From: Candidatus Eiseniibacteriota bacterium
GTDB lineage: Bacteria; Eisenbacteria; RBG-16-71-46; JAFGJU01
DNA length: 7,239 bases
NCBI GenBank assembly: GCA_016928935.1
Contig: JAFGJU010000168.1
Coordinates: 1 to 7,239 of the forward strand
Direction: 5' to 3'
Below, one piece after another: positions 1 through 5,539 of the stretch. Below the pieces are notes generated by a model that saw only the letters and a program-made list of their open reading frames with translations, made no database searches and had not been told where the DNA came from. The translations under genes were made by a program, and so were the position numbers. The stretch's first letter is position 1, and the number at the start of each line of letters is the position of its first letter.

Positions 1-171
1 AGACTGGACCGCAGGACGCCCTTCGACGAGGAGCTCTTCAAGTCTCAGAAGGGCCAGATGAGGGCACAGCTGCTCCAGCAGAAGCGGATGATTGCGGCCT
101 CCATCTGGATGGAGCAGGTGCGCGGCTCGGCTCGAATTGAAGACTACCGGGCGGAGGTCCTGGGCTTCTAG
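1..171 (+). CDS. C-terminal end of a SurA/PpiC-type peptidyl-prolyl isomerase (partial)
   Basis: Frame 1 is open from the window edge to a TAG at 169-171, giving 56 residues of a protein whose start lies outside the window. The visible part reads as a charged amphipathic helix (FKSQKGQMRAQLLQQKR, then SIWMEQVRGSARIEDYR). The pattern of a phenylalanine, a basic/glutamine-rich helix, a tryptophan and a closing 'I-x-D-Y-R' is typical of the C-terminal helix after the parvulin domain in SurA/PpiC/PpiD-like periplasmic foldases. The catalytic domain is not in view, so the family call rests on this tail alone. It is the only plus-strand gene and converges on tatA, sharing the bases of both stop codons. 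Alternative: the end of another coiled-coil protein. Confidence 0.6.
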   Translation, partial: RLDRRTPFDEELFKSQKGQMRAQLLQQKRMIAASIWMEQVRGSARIEDYRAEVLGF

Positions 172-374
172 CCGGCGGGCTGGGAAGGTTTCTGACCCCC
201 GGAGTTCGCGTCCGAGTCTTCGTCGACGGACGACTCTATCTCCTTTGCCGCCTTCTTGAACTCCTTCACTCCCTTCCCGAATGCCTTCATCACCTCGGGG
301 ATCCTCCTTGCGCCGAACAGCAGAAGCACTATTAGGATAACTATGAGGATTTCCCTGAATCCTATGTTGCCCAC
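168..374 (-). CDS. tatA: Twin-arginine translocase subunit TatA (TatA/E family)
   Basis: A 68-residue protein with the TatA layout: a short N-terminus (GNIGFREIL), one membrane helix at about residues 6-21, the hinge motif F20-G21-x4-P26 (FGARRIP), an amphipathic basic helix at about 27-47 (FGKGVKEFKKA), and a polar, acidic disordered tail. TatA oligomers form the conducting element for folded twin-arginine substrates in the cytoplasmic membrane. I place the start at the GTG at 374 because GGAGGT at 382-387 lies 7 nt upstream and because family members begin 'MGNIGF'. The GTG at 383 overlaps that Shine-Dalgarno and would add only three residues. Last gene of the cluster; no tatB or tatC is in view. 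Its TAG stop (168-170) overlaps the convergent gene by 4 nt. TatB is less likely given the short length. Confidence 0.9.
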   Translation of the reverse strand: MGNIGFREILIVILIVLLLFGARRIPEVMKAFGKGVKEFKKAAKEIESSVDEDSDANSGGQKPSQPAG

Positions 375-381
375 GTCAGTC

Positions 382-387
382 ACCTCC
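382..387 (-). promoter_or_regulatory. Shine-Dalgarno deciding the tatA start
   Basis: The minus strand reads GGAGGT here, 7 nt before the GTG at 374. The GTG at 383 would lie inside this motif, so the downstream GTG is the better start. Confidence 0.65.
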
Positions 388-400
388 AGTCAGAAGCGCG

Positions 401-673
401 TCAAGTCACCAGGTTGAACCACTTGAGAAGATGCGCAAGCAAGAATACGAAAAGAAAGCTGACCACGTTCGCCTTTATGGTGAAACCGAACGTTACGGAG
501 AACACTATCAGGTTCAGCGTGGCCGGCGGGAACACGTAAGTGAACCCCGTTATGAAGGCCTTCTTGACCGGCGATTCCGGGAGGAAATGGCCCAGGACCT
601 CTCCGATGGCGCTGCCCAGTATGAGGCCCAAAAGCAAGATGAGGGTCAAGTATCCCAGCTTTCTACCGCTCAA
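401..673 (-). CDS. DUF4321 small membrane protein
   Basis: A 90-residue hydrophobic protein. It begins with a short basic stretch (SGRKLGY), then a membrane helix at about 8-28 rich in Leu/Gly (LILLLGLILGSAIGE), a middle loop with 'GFTYVFPPATLNL', and a second hydrophobic half ('FSVTFGFTIKANVVS' and the following helix). The 'LILGSAIGE', 'FPPATLNL' and 'FGFTIKAN' blocks match DUF4321, a family of unknown function often found beside cell-envelope or division genes. The start is TTG at 673: an in-frame TGA lies only three codons upstream, and GGGAG at 683-687 is 9 nt away, so no longer product is possible. It lies 25 nt after the LytR_C gene and 26 nt before tatA, suggesting co-expression. No enzymatic residues are apparent. 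Confidence 0.8.
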   Translation of the reverse strand: MSGRKLGYLTLILLLGLILGSAIGEVLGHFLPESPVKKAFITGFTYVFPPATLNLIVFSVTFGFTIKANVVSFLFVFLLAHLLKWFNLVT

Positions 674-698
674 CGCCGTTCACTCCCGCGCTCTCGTA

Positions 699-1172
699 CT
701 AAGACGGCCGCCTGGCGCGATTCCCGCTGCCGCTCAGCCGCAGGTCCCTCCAGTCGGAGCCCACGACCACTACCACGTCGCTGCTCGGAGCGCTGACTCT
801 CTGCGTCAGCACCAGCCCGCAGTCCAGGGCCCGGCCGACCTTGAGGGCCTTCTCGCCCGAGCCGCATCTGTCCACCACCAAAGTGTGCTCGTAGTCGAAG
901 GCGTCCGCGTTTCCGGTCCCCACTATGTCGAACCCCCCGTCCCTGAGGGAGGCCGCCACGTCCTCGGCGACACCCTCCGCGCCGCAGCCGTTGAGCACCA
1001 TCACCCTGACGTCAAGAGCCAGGCCGACCGGCTCCCGCTGCCGTTGCTTTTCGCCGCGCAGGAGAGGGTACACCAGGACGACCACCAGGACCACGACCCC
1101 GACCACGTACAGGTGCGTGATGCTGAGCCGTGCGAAAACGCTGCCGACGGACCCGCCTCTTTTCTTAGCCAC
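699..1172 (-). CDS. Membrane-anchored LytR_C domain protein
   Basis: A 157-residue protein. A short basic N-terminus (AKKRGG) leads into one very Val-rich membrane helix at about residues 21-38, a basic/polar linker, and then a soluble domain from about 54 to 145. That domain carries the LytR_C hallmarks: 'VRVMVLNGCGAEGVAEDVA' (beta strand, NG turn, helix), 'GFDIVGTGNAD', 'HTLVVDR', and a final strand 'DVVVVVGSDW'. LytR_C is a small alpha/beta domain usually attached to LytR-CpsA-Psr ligases; its exact role is not settled. Here the LCP catalytic domain is absent. The topology (helix near the N-terminus) predicts the domain outside the cytoplasmic membrane. The start is GTG at 1172, with an AGGAAGGGG Shine-Dalgarno just upstream; it overlaps the HIT stop by 8 nt (GTGGCTAA), implying translational coupling. 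Confidence 0.8.
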   Translation of the reverse strand: MAKKRGGSVGSVFARLSITHLYVVGVVVLVVVLVYPLLRGEKQRQREPVGLALDVRVMVLNGCGAEGVAEDVAASLRDGGFDIVGTGNADAFDYEHTLVVDRCGSGEKALKVGRALDCGLVLTQRVSAPSSDVVVVVGSDWRDLRLSGSGNRARRPS

Positions 1173-1755
1173 GCCCCTTCCTGTTCGTCCGGCTGCCGTG
1201 CCCCTTGCCCCGCGGCCGGGCAGCCGTCGTTTTCCTGCGGTGCGGCGCCTTCCTCCGGTCAGGCGCGGATACCATGGCTTCCAACCCGGCTCTGAGCCGG
1301 CGGTAGCTGTCGTTCAAGGACTCGGGCAGGACCTTCGTGCTGGACACCGTTGACATGAAGTTGGTGTCGCCCGTCCACCTGGGAACAACGTGAAAGTGAA
1401 GGTGACCCAGCACTCCGGCGCCGGCGCACTTGCCCAGGTTGAGCCCCACGTTCAGGCCCTCCGCCCGGTACACTCGCTTGAGCAGGCGCTCGCACACGGC
1501 CACGAGGTCCAGGAGATCCACGGATTCGTCCTCGGTCAGGCGCGAGAAAGAGCTCACGTGCCGTCGCGGTGCGACCATCAGGTGCCCGCAGTTGTAAGGA
1601 AACGCATTCAGCATGACCAGGGACCGGGGCGTCGTGAGCAGCACGAGGCTCCCGGGGCCGGGCCTCTCGTCGGACTTGCCGCAGAACAGGCAGCCTTTCG
1701 TCTTGGAGGAGACTATGTACTTCATGCGCCAACCGGCCCACAACCTTTCGTCCAT
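1165..1755 (-). CDS. HIT-family nucleotide phosphorylase/hydrolase (Ap4A-type) with basic C-terminal tail
   Basis: A 196-residue histidine-triad protein. It opens with 'MDERLWAGWRMKYI', the N-terminus typical of the bacterial Ap4A phosphorylase-like HIT branch, then a C22-x2-C25 pair, likely half of a zinc site with H58 and a triad-region histidine as in related proteins. The core continues with 'NAFPYNCGHLMVAPRRH' and ends in the triad H118-L-H120-F-H122-VVPRW; H120 is the expected nucleophile. Members cleave dinucleoside polyphosphates or nucleoside phosphoramidates in the cytoplasm. The frame is open further upstream to 1869, but that part overlaps glmU and does not fit the family. The ATG at 1755 follows the glmU stop by 7 nt, with GAGG just upstream. 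Residues 166-196 form an unusual tail with 13 Lys/Arg and one acidic residue. The exact substrate cannot be told from sequence. Confidence 0.88.
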   Translation of the reverse strand: MDERLWAGWRMKYIVSSKTKGCLFCGKSDERPGPGSLVLLTTPRSLVMLNAFPYNCGHLMVAPRRHVSSFSRLTEDESVDLLDLVAVCERLLKRVYRAEGLNVGLNLGKCAGAGVLGHLHFHVVPRWTGDTNFMSTVSSTKVLPESLNDSYRRLRAGLEAMVSAPDRRKAPHRRKTTAARPRGKGHGSRTNRKGRG

Positions 1756-1762
1756 GCCGACC

Positions 1763-2515
1763 TCAGGCCTCCTCGCGCAGGGCGTCGAGTATGGCCCCGC
1801 CCTGTCCGAGTTGTTCCACAGTGTTGATGCCCAGCATCTCGCGCCAGTCCGGTGCGGTGAACGTGCCAAGCTTCATGCCCTTGGAGCGCATTATGCTCAC
1901 CACGTCCGTGAGGTACAGCTCGCCCTGTACGTTGTCGTCAGTCAGAAGCCGGGCACAGGATATCAGAGAAGGAAGCTTGAAGCAATACATGGCGGAGTTG
2001 ACCTCACGTATCCGCCGTTCGGTCTCGGTGCAGTCGTCGTGCTCGACGATGGCTGTCATGTTGCCGGCCGGGTCGCGCACTATTCTCCCGTACCCGTGCG
2101 GGTCAGGCACCGCTGCCGTGAGCACGGTGCAGTCCGAGCCGGACGAGACGTGCTCTTCCACGAAGGCCCTGAGCGTGGAAGCTCTCAGGAAGGGCGCGTC
2201 ACCTACCAGGACCACGACGGACCCCTCCCTCTCGGGGACTACCGCCAGCGCCGTCTGCACTGCGTGGCCGGTTCCGTTTTGCTCCGCCTGCACGGCAAAC
2301 TGGACCGGGTAGTCCCGCAACGCCTCCACGACCTTTTCCTTCTGAAACCCCACCACCACTACGATGCGCCGTAGTCCGGCCCTGATGGCGCAGTCGACGA
2401 CGTAGTGAATGATCGGCCGTCCCTCAATGCGGTGGAGCACCTTGGCGAGGTCGGATTTCATCCGCGTGCCCTGGCCCGCGGCCAGTATGATACATACGGT
2501 GTCGTCCCTGGGCAT
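1763..2515 (-). CDS. glmU: Stand-alone GlmU-type uridyltransferase domain (UDP-GlcNAc pyrophosphorylase-like)
   Basis: A 250-residue nucleotidyltransferase matching only the N-terminal half of GlmU, which joins UTP and GlcNAc-1-phosphate to make UDP-GlcNAc for wall and lipid precursors. Numbering follows E. coli GlmU closely at the start: L11-AAGQGTRM19, K25, then Q76, 'NGTGHAVQTA' at 80-89, 'GDAPFL' at 105-110 with metal ligand D106, 'YGRIVRD' at 142-148, E158, and 'EVNSAMYCF' at 171-179; 'GELYLTDVV' and 'GIN' close the fold. The left-handed beta-helix acetyltransferase half (about 200 residues) is missing: the frame ends at TGA 1763 and the HIT gene follows 7 nt later. Small departures: Ala24 where Pro is usual, and 'IVEHDD' where 'IVEQKD' is usual. 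Start ATG 2515 has GGAGG 9 nt upstream. Another sugar-nucleotide specificity is possible. Confidence 0.8.
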   Translation of the reverse strand: MPRDDTVCIILAAGQGTRMKSDLAKVLHRIEGRPIIHYVVDCAIRAGLRRIVVVVGFQKEKVVEALRDYPVQFAVQAEQNGTGHAVQTALAVVPEREGSVVVLVGDAPFLRASTLRAFVEEHVSSGSDCTVLTAAVPDPHGYGRIVRDPAGNMTAIVEHDDCTETERRIREVNSAMYCFKLPSLISCARLLTDDNVQGELYLTDVVSIMRSKGMKLGTFTAPDWREMLGINTVEQLGQGGAILDALREEA

Positions 2516-2549
2516 GCTCGTGTGCCTCCGCGCTCCGTCGGCGCCGAGC

Positions 2550-3395
2550 TCAAACCTTGAGCCTTACGTTATCTATGAGCCTCGTGCGGCCGACCCTGGC
2601 GGCCGCCGCTATCAGAACGTCTCCGTCGAGGCGCCGCAGCGGCGTGAGCTCGGCCGCGTCCAGTATTTCCAGGTAGTCCACGTCCGTGACACCCGCTTCG
2701 GACAGCACCTTCCTCATCCCGGCTATTATGACCGCCGCCCTTCTTTCTCCCGTCCGCACGAGCCGCCGCGCCAGGAACAGGGACCGCGAGAGCCCGAGTG
2801 CCCTCCGCCTTTCGTCCGCACTCAGGTAGCTGTTCCTCGAGCTCACGGCAAGCCCGTCCTTCTCCCTCACGGTCGGGCAGACCACCACCCTCACGCCGGC
2901 GTTGAGATCCTGCAGCATTCGCTTTATCACGACTGCCTGCTGCGCGTCCTTCTGTCCCAGCAGGAGCACGTCGGGCCAGACCACGTTCACCAGCTTGAGC
3001 ACGACGGTGGCCACTCCGGAAAAATGGCCGGGCCTGGACCTGCCGCACAGGACTTCCTCGGTCCCCTCCACCGTCACGCGCGTGCGGTATCCGGCCGGAT
3101 ACATCTCTCTCGGCGACGGAACGAACAGCGCGTCGCACCCCTCTCTGCGCGCCAGCCCGGCGTCACGGCGCAGGTTGCGGGGGTATCGCTTGAAGTCTTC
3201 TTTGGGACCGAACTGAAGCGGGTTCACGAAGATGCTGACCACCACGAGGTCGGCTTCCCGGCGCGCTTTCCTCACGAGGCTCAGGTGCCCTTCGTGCAGG
3301 CAGCCCATGGTGGGCACAAACGCGACTCTTCGTCCTTTCGCCCTGGCCGCCTCGGACCAGCGCCTCATGCCGGCGATTTTGCTGATTGTCTTCAA
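2550..3395 (-). CDS. panC: Pantothenate synthetase PanC
   Basis: Joins pantoate and beta-alanine with ATP cleavage to give pantothenate, the last step before CoA synthesis. Counting from the TTG at 3395 the product is 281 residues, the usual PanC length, starting 'KTISKIAGMRRW' like family members. Motifs in order: P28-TMGCLHEGH37 (HIGH-type ATP site), 'FVNPLQFGP' at about 56-64 with pantoate-binding Q61, 'CGRSRPGHFSGVATVV' at about 117-132, 'GQKDAQQ' at 147-153, and 'SSRNSYLS' at 185-192 (KMSKS-like loop; the usual Met before it is Val). The same frame stays open to a TTG at 3524, but the extra 43 codons resemble no PanC N-terminus and have a non-coding composition. GAGGA at 3406-3410 lies 10 nt before the chosen TTG. 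glmU follows after 34 nt. No panD is in view. Confidence 0.93.
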   Translation of the reverse strand: MKTISKIAGMRRWSEAARAKGRRVAFVPTMGCLHEGHLSLVRKARREADLVVVSIFVNPLQFGPKEDFKRYPRNLRRDAGLARREGCDALFVPSPREMYPAGYRTRVTVEGTEEVLCGRSRPGHFSGVATVVLKLVNVVWPDVLLLGQKDAQQAVVIKRMLQDLNAGVRVVVCPTVREKDGLAVSSRNSYLSADERRRALGLSRSLFLARRLVRTGERRAAVIIAGMRKVLSEAGVTDVDYLEILDAAELTPLRRLDGDVLIAAAARVGRTRLIDNVRLKV

Positions 3396-3568
3396 ACCGC
3401 AGCCGTCCTCGAGGCGCGGCCCGTCCGCCGGGGCGCCGTTGGGGCACGGACTCGGCCCCCCGCGGGGAAGCCGTTTCACGCCGGCTACCGGCCCGCAGGC
3501 CGCACCAGTTGTCCTCTCACTCAATCCGACGCAAGCCGGGCAGACACGCCCGCACGCCGCCCTACGGC
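3396..3568 (-). promoter_or_regulatory. GC-rich panB-panC spacer with a cloverleaf-like fold (candidate panC leader RNA)
   Basis: This 173-nt gap is far larger than any other junction in the cluster. On the minus strand a closing stem pairs GGTGCGGCCT (3497-3506) with GGGCCGCGCC (3413-3422): eight Watson-Crick pairs plus two G-U pairs that would be A-C mismatches on the plus strand. Inside it lie three hairpins: 3480-3492 (GCCGG-TAG-CCGGC), 3458-3467 (CCCCGCGGGG), and 3447-3451 paired with 3423-3427 (GTCCG/CGGAC). A further hairpin at 3537-3552 (CGGGC, 6-nt loop, GCCCG) follows panB. The panC Shine-Dalgarno sits a few bases downstream of the closing stem. The region could instead encode a 43-residue PanC extension from TTG 3524, but 32 of those 43 codons have G or C at position two, which is unlike coding sequence. 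Such GC-rich DNA also forms stems by chance. Confidence 0.35.
3406..3410 (-). promoter_or_regulatory. Shine-Dalgarno supporting the TTG start of panC
   Basis: The minus strand reads GAGGA, ending 10 nt before the TTG at 3395. The alternative TTG at 3524 has no comparable motif in front of it, so this supports the shorter, family-length PanC. Confidence 0.5.
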
Positions 3569-4399
3569 CTACTCGCCGTAGCTGTAGTCAAGCGTCGGAA
3601 ACGTACCTTCCTTGACCTCTTTCACGTACCTGGCGAAGGCCTCGCGTATGACCTCGCCGGCCTCGGCGTACCTCTTCACGAACTTGGGCGCGTACCTGGG
3701 GTAGAGCCCCAGCACGTCGTGCATGACCAGCACCTGGCCGTCGCAGCGCGGCCCTGCCCCTATTCCGATAGTCGGGACCGTCAGCTCCTGCGTGATCTTC
3801 TGCGCGACCCTCCACGGAATCCCCTCCAGCACCACGGAGAAGCACCCCGCTTCCTCCAGCGACTTCGCGTCCTCCATGAGCCGGTCGGCGTCCTCCGGGC
3901 TCTTGCCCTGGACCCTGTAGCCTCCGAACTCGAGAATGGACTGCGGAGTGAGCCCGACGTGGCCCATGACCGGGATGGAGGCGCCCACAATCCGCTCCAC
4001 CGTTTCCGCGTGCTTCTTCCCGCCTTCGAGCTTCACTGCGTCCACGCCCGCCTCCTGCACGAACCTGCCCGCGTTCCTGACGGCCTGGTGCTTGCCCTCC
4101 TGAAACGACATGAACGGCATGTCTCCGACCACGAGGGCCGCCGGGCGCGCCCTTGTGACGGCCGACGCGTGGTGCAGCATGTCGGCCATGGTCACGCGCA
4201 GGGTGTTGTCGTAGCCCAGCACCACCATCCCCAAACTGTCTCCGACCAGTATCAAGTCCGCTCCGGCCTCGTCGGCCAGCCTGGCAGTCGGGAAGTCGTA
4301 CGCAGTGAGGGCGGCTATCTTCTCGCCCGCCTTCTTCATTTTCCTGACGGCGCTGGCCGTCAGCTTCTTTCTCTCACCTGGCTTCTTTTCGTCGTTCAT
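3569..4399 (-). CDS. panB: 3-methyl-2-oxobutanoate hydroxymethyltransferase PanB
   Basis: Transfers a hydroxymethyl group from 5,10-methylene-tetrahydrofolate to alpha-ketoisovalerate, giving ketopantoate, the first committed step to pantothenate. The 276-residue TIM-barrel protein is of normal length and shows 'LTAYDFPTARLAD' near residue 31, the metal motif G53-D-S55 within 'VGDSLGMVVLGYDNTL', 'VGDMPFMS' with D92, 'VKLEGG' with E124, 'GHVGLTPQS' near 145-153, the catalytic glutamate E191 in 'VVLEGIP', and 'IGIGAGPRCDGQVLV' from about 210. Start choice: the ATG at 4399 has GGAGG at 4408-4412, 8 nt upstream, whereas the TTG at 4414 has none. It overlaps the end of the deoxynucleoside kinase gene by 26 nt, so it is likely coupled to it. 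The folB and folK genes upstream contribute to its folate cosubstrate. Confidence 0.95.
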   Translation of the reverse strand: MNDEKKPGERKKLTASAVRKMKKAGEKIAALTAYDFPTARLADEAGADLILVGDSLGMVVLGYDNTLRVTMADMLHHASAVTRARPAALVVGDMPFMSFQEGKHQAVRNAGRFVQEAGVDAVKLEGGKKHAETVERIVGASIPVMGHVGLTPQSILEFGGYRVQGKSPEDADRLMEDAKSLEEAGCFSVVLEGIPWRVAQKITQELTVPTIGIGAGPRCDGQVLVMHDVLGLYPRYAPKFVKRYAEAGEVIREAFARYVKEVKEGTFPTLDYSYGE

Positions 4400-5048
4400 C
4401 GCTCTTGCCTCCAATGGGCGTATAGTAGAGCGTCCCGGCCGAGTGCTGCTCCACCATCCTCATGAGGTCAGTCACGTAATCGGTGTCCTCGACGAAGTCG
4501 ATGTCGGACGTGTTCACGACCAGGAGCGGCGCCTCCGTGTAGTGGAAAAAGAAATAGTTGTAGGCCTCGTTGAGGGTCTGGAGGTACTCCGGGTCCATGT
4601 TCTTCTCGCAGGACCTCGCCCTCTTGGCGATGCGCTTCATCAGCACTTCCGTCGAGGCCTGAAGGTATATGACTATGTCCGGCTTCGCAATCTGCTGCTC
4701 CAGAGCGGTCGCTATCCTGTCGTAGAGAGCGAACTCCTTCTCGTCGAGGTTCACGTTGGCGAATATCCTGTCCTTCTGGAACATGTAGTCGCTCACCGTT
4801 CTCTTGAAGAACATGTCCCGCTGGAGCAGGTCCCGCTGCTGCTGGAAGCGGCTGAGAAGAAAGAAGACCTGCACCTGAAACGCGTGACGCTTCCTGTCCT
4901 TGTAGAAGTCCTCCAGGAACGGGTTGGCCTCCACCTCCTCCAGCACCGCCCTGGCGTCCAGCCTCTCGGCCAGCATTGTGGCGAGGCTGGTCTTCCCCAC
5001 CCCGATGACGCCTTCTATCGCGATGTAGTTCTTCTCGGTGACGGTCAA
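4374..5048 (-). CDS. Deoxynucleoside kinase (dNK family)
   Basis: A 224-residue cytoplasmic kinase that phosphorylates deoxynucleosides with ATP for dNTP salvage. The N-terminus has strand 'YIAIEG' and the P-loop G13-VIGVGKT20; 'EEVEANPFLEDFY' matches the base-recognition region; 'VSDYMFQKDRIFA' lies where the family has its ERS/DRS segment; 'DIVIYLQAS' is the strand before the LID; and 'RIAKRARSCEKNMDPEYL' is the arginine-rich LID with 'LNEAYNYFFFHY' after it. These fit the bacterial deoxyadenosine/deoxyguanosine-type kinases, but the base preferred cannot be read from sequence. The start is TTG at 5048, overlapping the folK stop as TTGA, with AGGAAG 9 nt upstream. The short polar C-terminal tail overlaps the panB start. 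Its place between folate and pantothenate genes is conserved-looking but without a direct pathway link. Confidence 0.87.
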   Translation of the reverse strand: MTVTEKNYIAIEGVIGVGKTSLATMLAERLDARAVLEEVEANPFLEDFYKDRKRHAFQVQVFFLLSRFQQQRDLLQRDMFFKRTVSDYMFQKDRIFANVNLDEKEFALYDRIATALEQQIAKPDIVIYLQASTEVLMKRIAKRARSCEKNMDPEYLQTLNEAYNYFFFHYTEAPLLVVNTSDIDFVEDTDYVTDLMRMVEQHSAGTLYYTPIGGKSDERRKEAR

Positions 5049-5539
5049 AGCCAGAATCTTCCTTTTCTCTTGACCGAGCTGTGGGACTTGACCTTCTTCA
5101 AGAGCTTGCGGACTGGCTCCTTGGTGCGGGGATGAACGAGGTCTGGCTCTATCTCCAGAAGAGGTATGAGGACGAAGGCCCTCTTTTCCATCTCGGGGTG
5201 CGGGATGACGAGGCCATCCTCTTCAACGATGTTCTTTCCGTAGAGGACTATGTCCAGGTCGATCGTTCTCGGTCCCCACCTGACTGTCCTGACCCGACCC
5301 ATCCTCTGCTCTATCAGCATCAGGTTCCACAGAAGCCGTCTGGCCGGGAGGTCCGTCTCGACCAACGCGACTGCGTTGACGAAATTGCCCTGCTCGACCT
5401 CTCCAACCGGCTCGGAGTCGTAAAGGGAAGAGACGGTGATGAGCTTGGTGAACGGCATGACGGCGATCTCATCCACCGCCCTGCGGATGTTCTTCTCTTT
5501 CTCTCCGAGGTTACTGCCTATGCCGATGAATGCCTTCAC
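5045..5539 (-). CDS. folK: 6-hydroxymethyl-7,8-dihydropterin pyrophosphokinase FolK
   Basis: Transfers pyrophosphate from ATP to 6-hydroxymethyl-dihydropterin, making the substrate of dihydropteroate synthase. The 164-residue protein is of normal HPPK length and shows 'FIGIGSNLGEKEKNI' at 4-18, 'SSLYDSEPVG' at 37-46, 'QGNFVNAV' at 50-57, the long helix 'LLWNLMLIEQRMGRVR', the signature W88-GPRTIDLDIVLYG with metal ligands D94 and D96, and 'IPHPEMEKRAFVLIPL'. It uses a GTG start at 5539, which overlaps the folB TGA stop as GTGA, with a purine-rich AGGAAG just ahead; that is a classic coupled junction. The C-terminal 20 residues are basic and poorly conserved in appearance. The substrate comes from the FolB aldolase reaction encoded immediately upstream; folP and folE are not in the window. 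Confidence 0.95.
   Translation of the reverse strand: MKAFIGIGSNLGEKEKNIRRAVDEIAVMPFTKLITVSSLYDSEPVGEVEQGNFVNAVALVETDLPARRLLWNLMLIEQRMGRVRTVRWGPRTIDLDIVLYGKNIVEEDGLVIPHPEMEKRAFVLIPLLEIEPDLVHPRTKEPVRKLLKKVKSHSSVKRKGRFWL

Noticed and set aside
1060..1115. Repetitive-looking GACCACGACC/ACCAGGACC stretch as a tandem repeat.
   Set aside because: It encodes the Val/Leu-rich membrane helix of the LytR_C protein; GTC/GTG/CTG codons create the repetition.
431..1353. Several overlapping plus-strand frames opposite the DUF4321 and LytR_C genes.
   Set aside because: Low-complexity Arg/Ser/Pro-rich products with no credible ribosome site, antisense to genes with recognisable families.
1756..1869. A 38-codon upstream extension of the HIT frame.
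   Set aside because: It lies within the glmU 3' end and does not match HIT N-termini; the ATG at 1755 gives the standard beginning.
3537..3552. Hairpin CGGGC/GCCCG shortly after panB as an intrinsic terminator.
   Set aside because: Only five pairs and no U-run follows; transcription into panC seems needed.
2409..3581. A 390-codon open frame on the plus strand opposite panC and the panC leader.
   Set aside because: It is antisense to a clear PanC, its product is rich in Arg/His/Pro without domain-like pattern, and long antisense frames are expected in GC-rich coding DNA.
3386..4465. A 359-codon plus-strand open frame opposite panB.
   Set aside because: It mirrors the PanB codons and has no recognisable motif; treated as a coding shadow.
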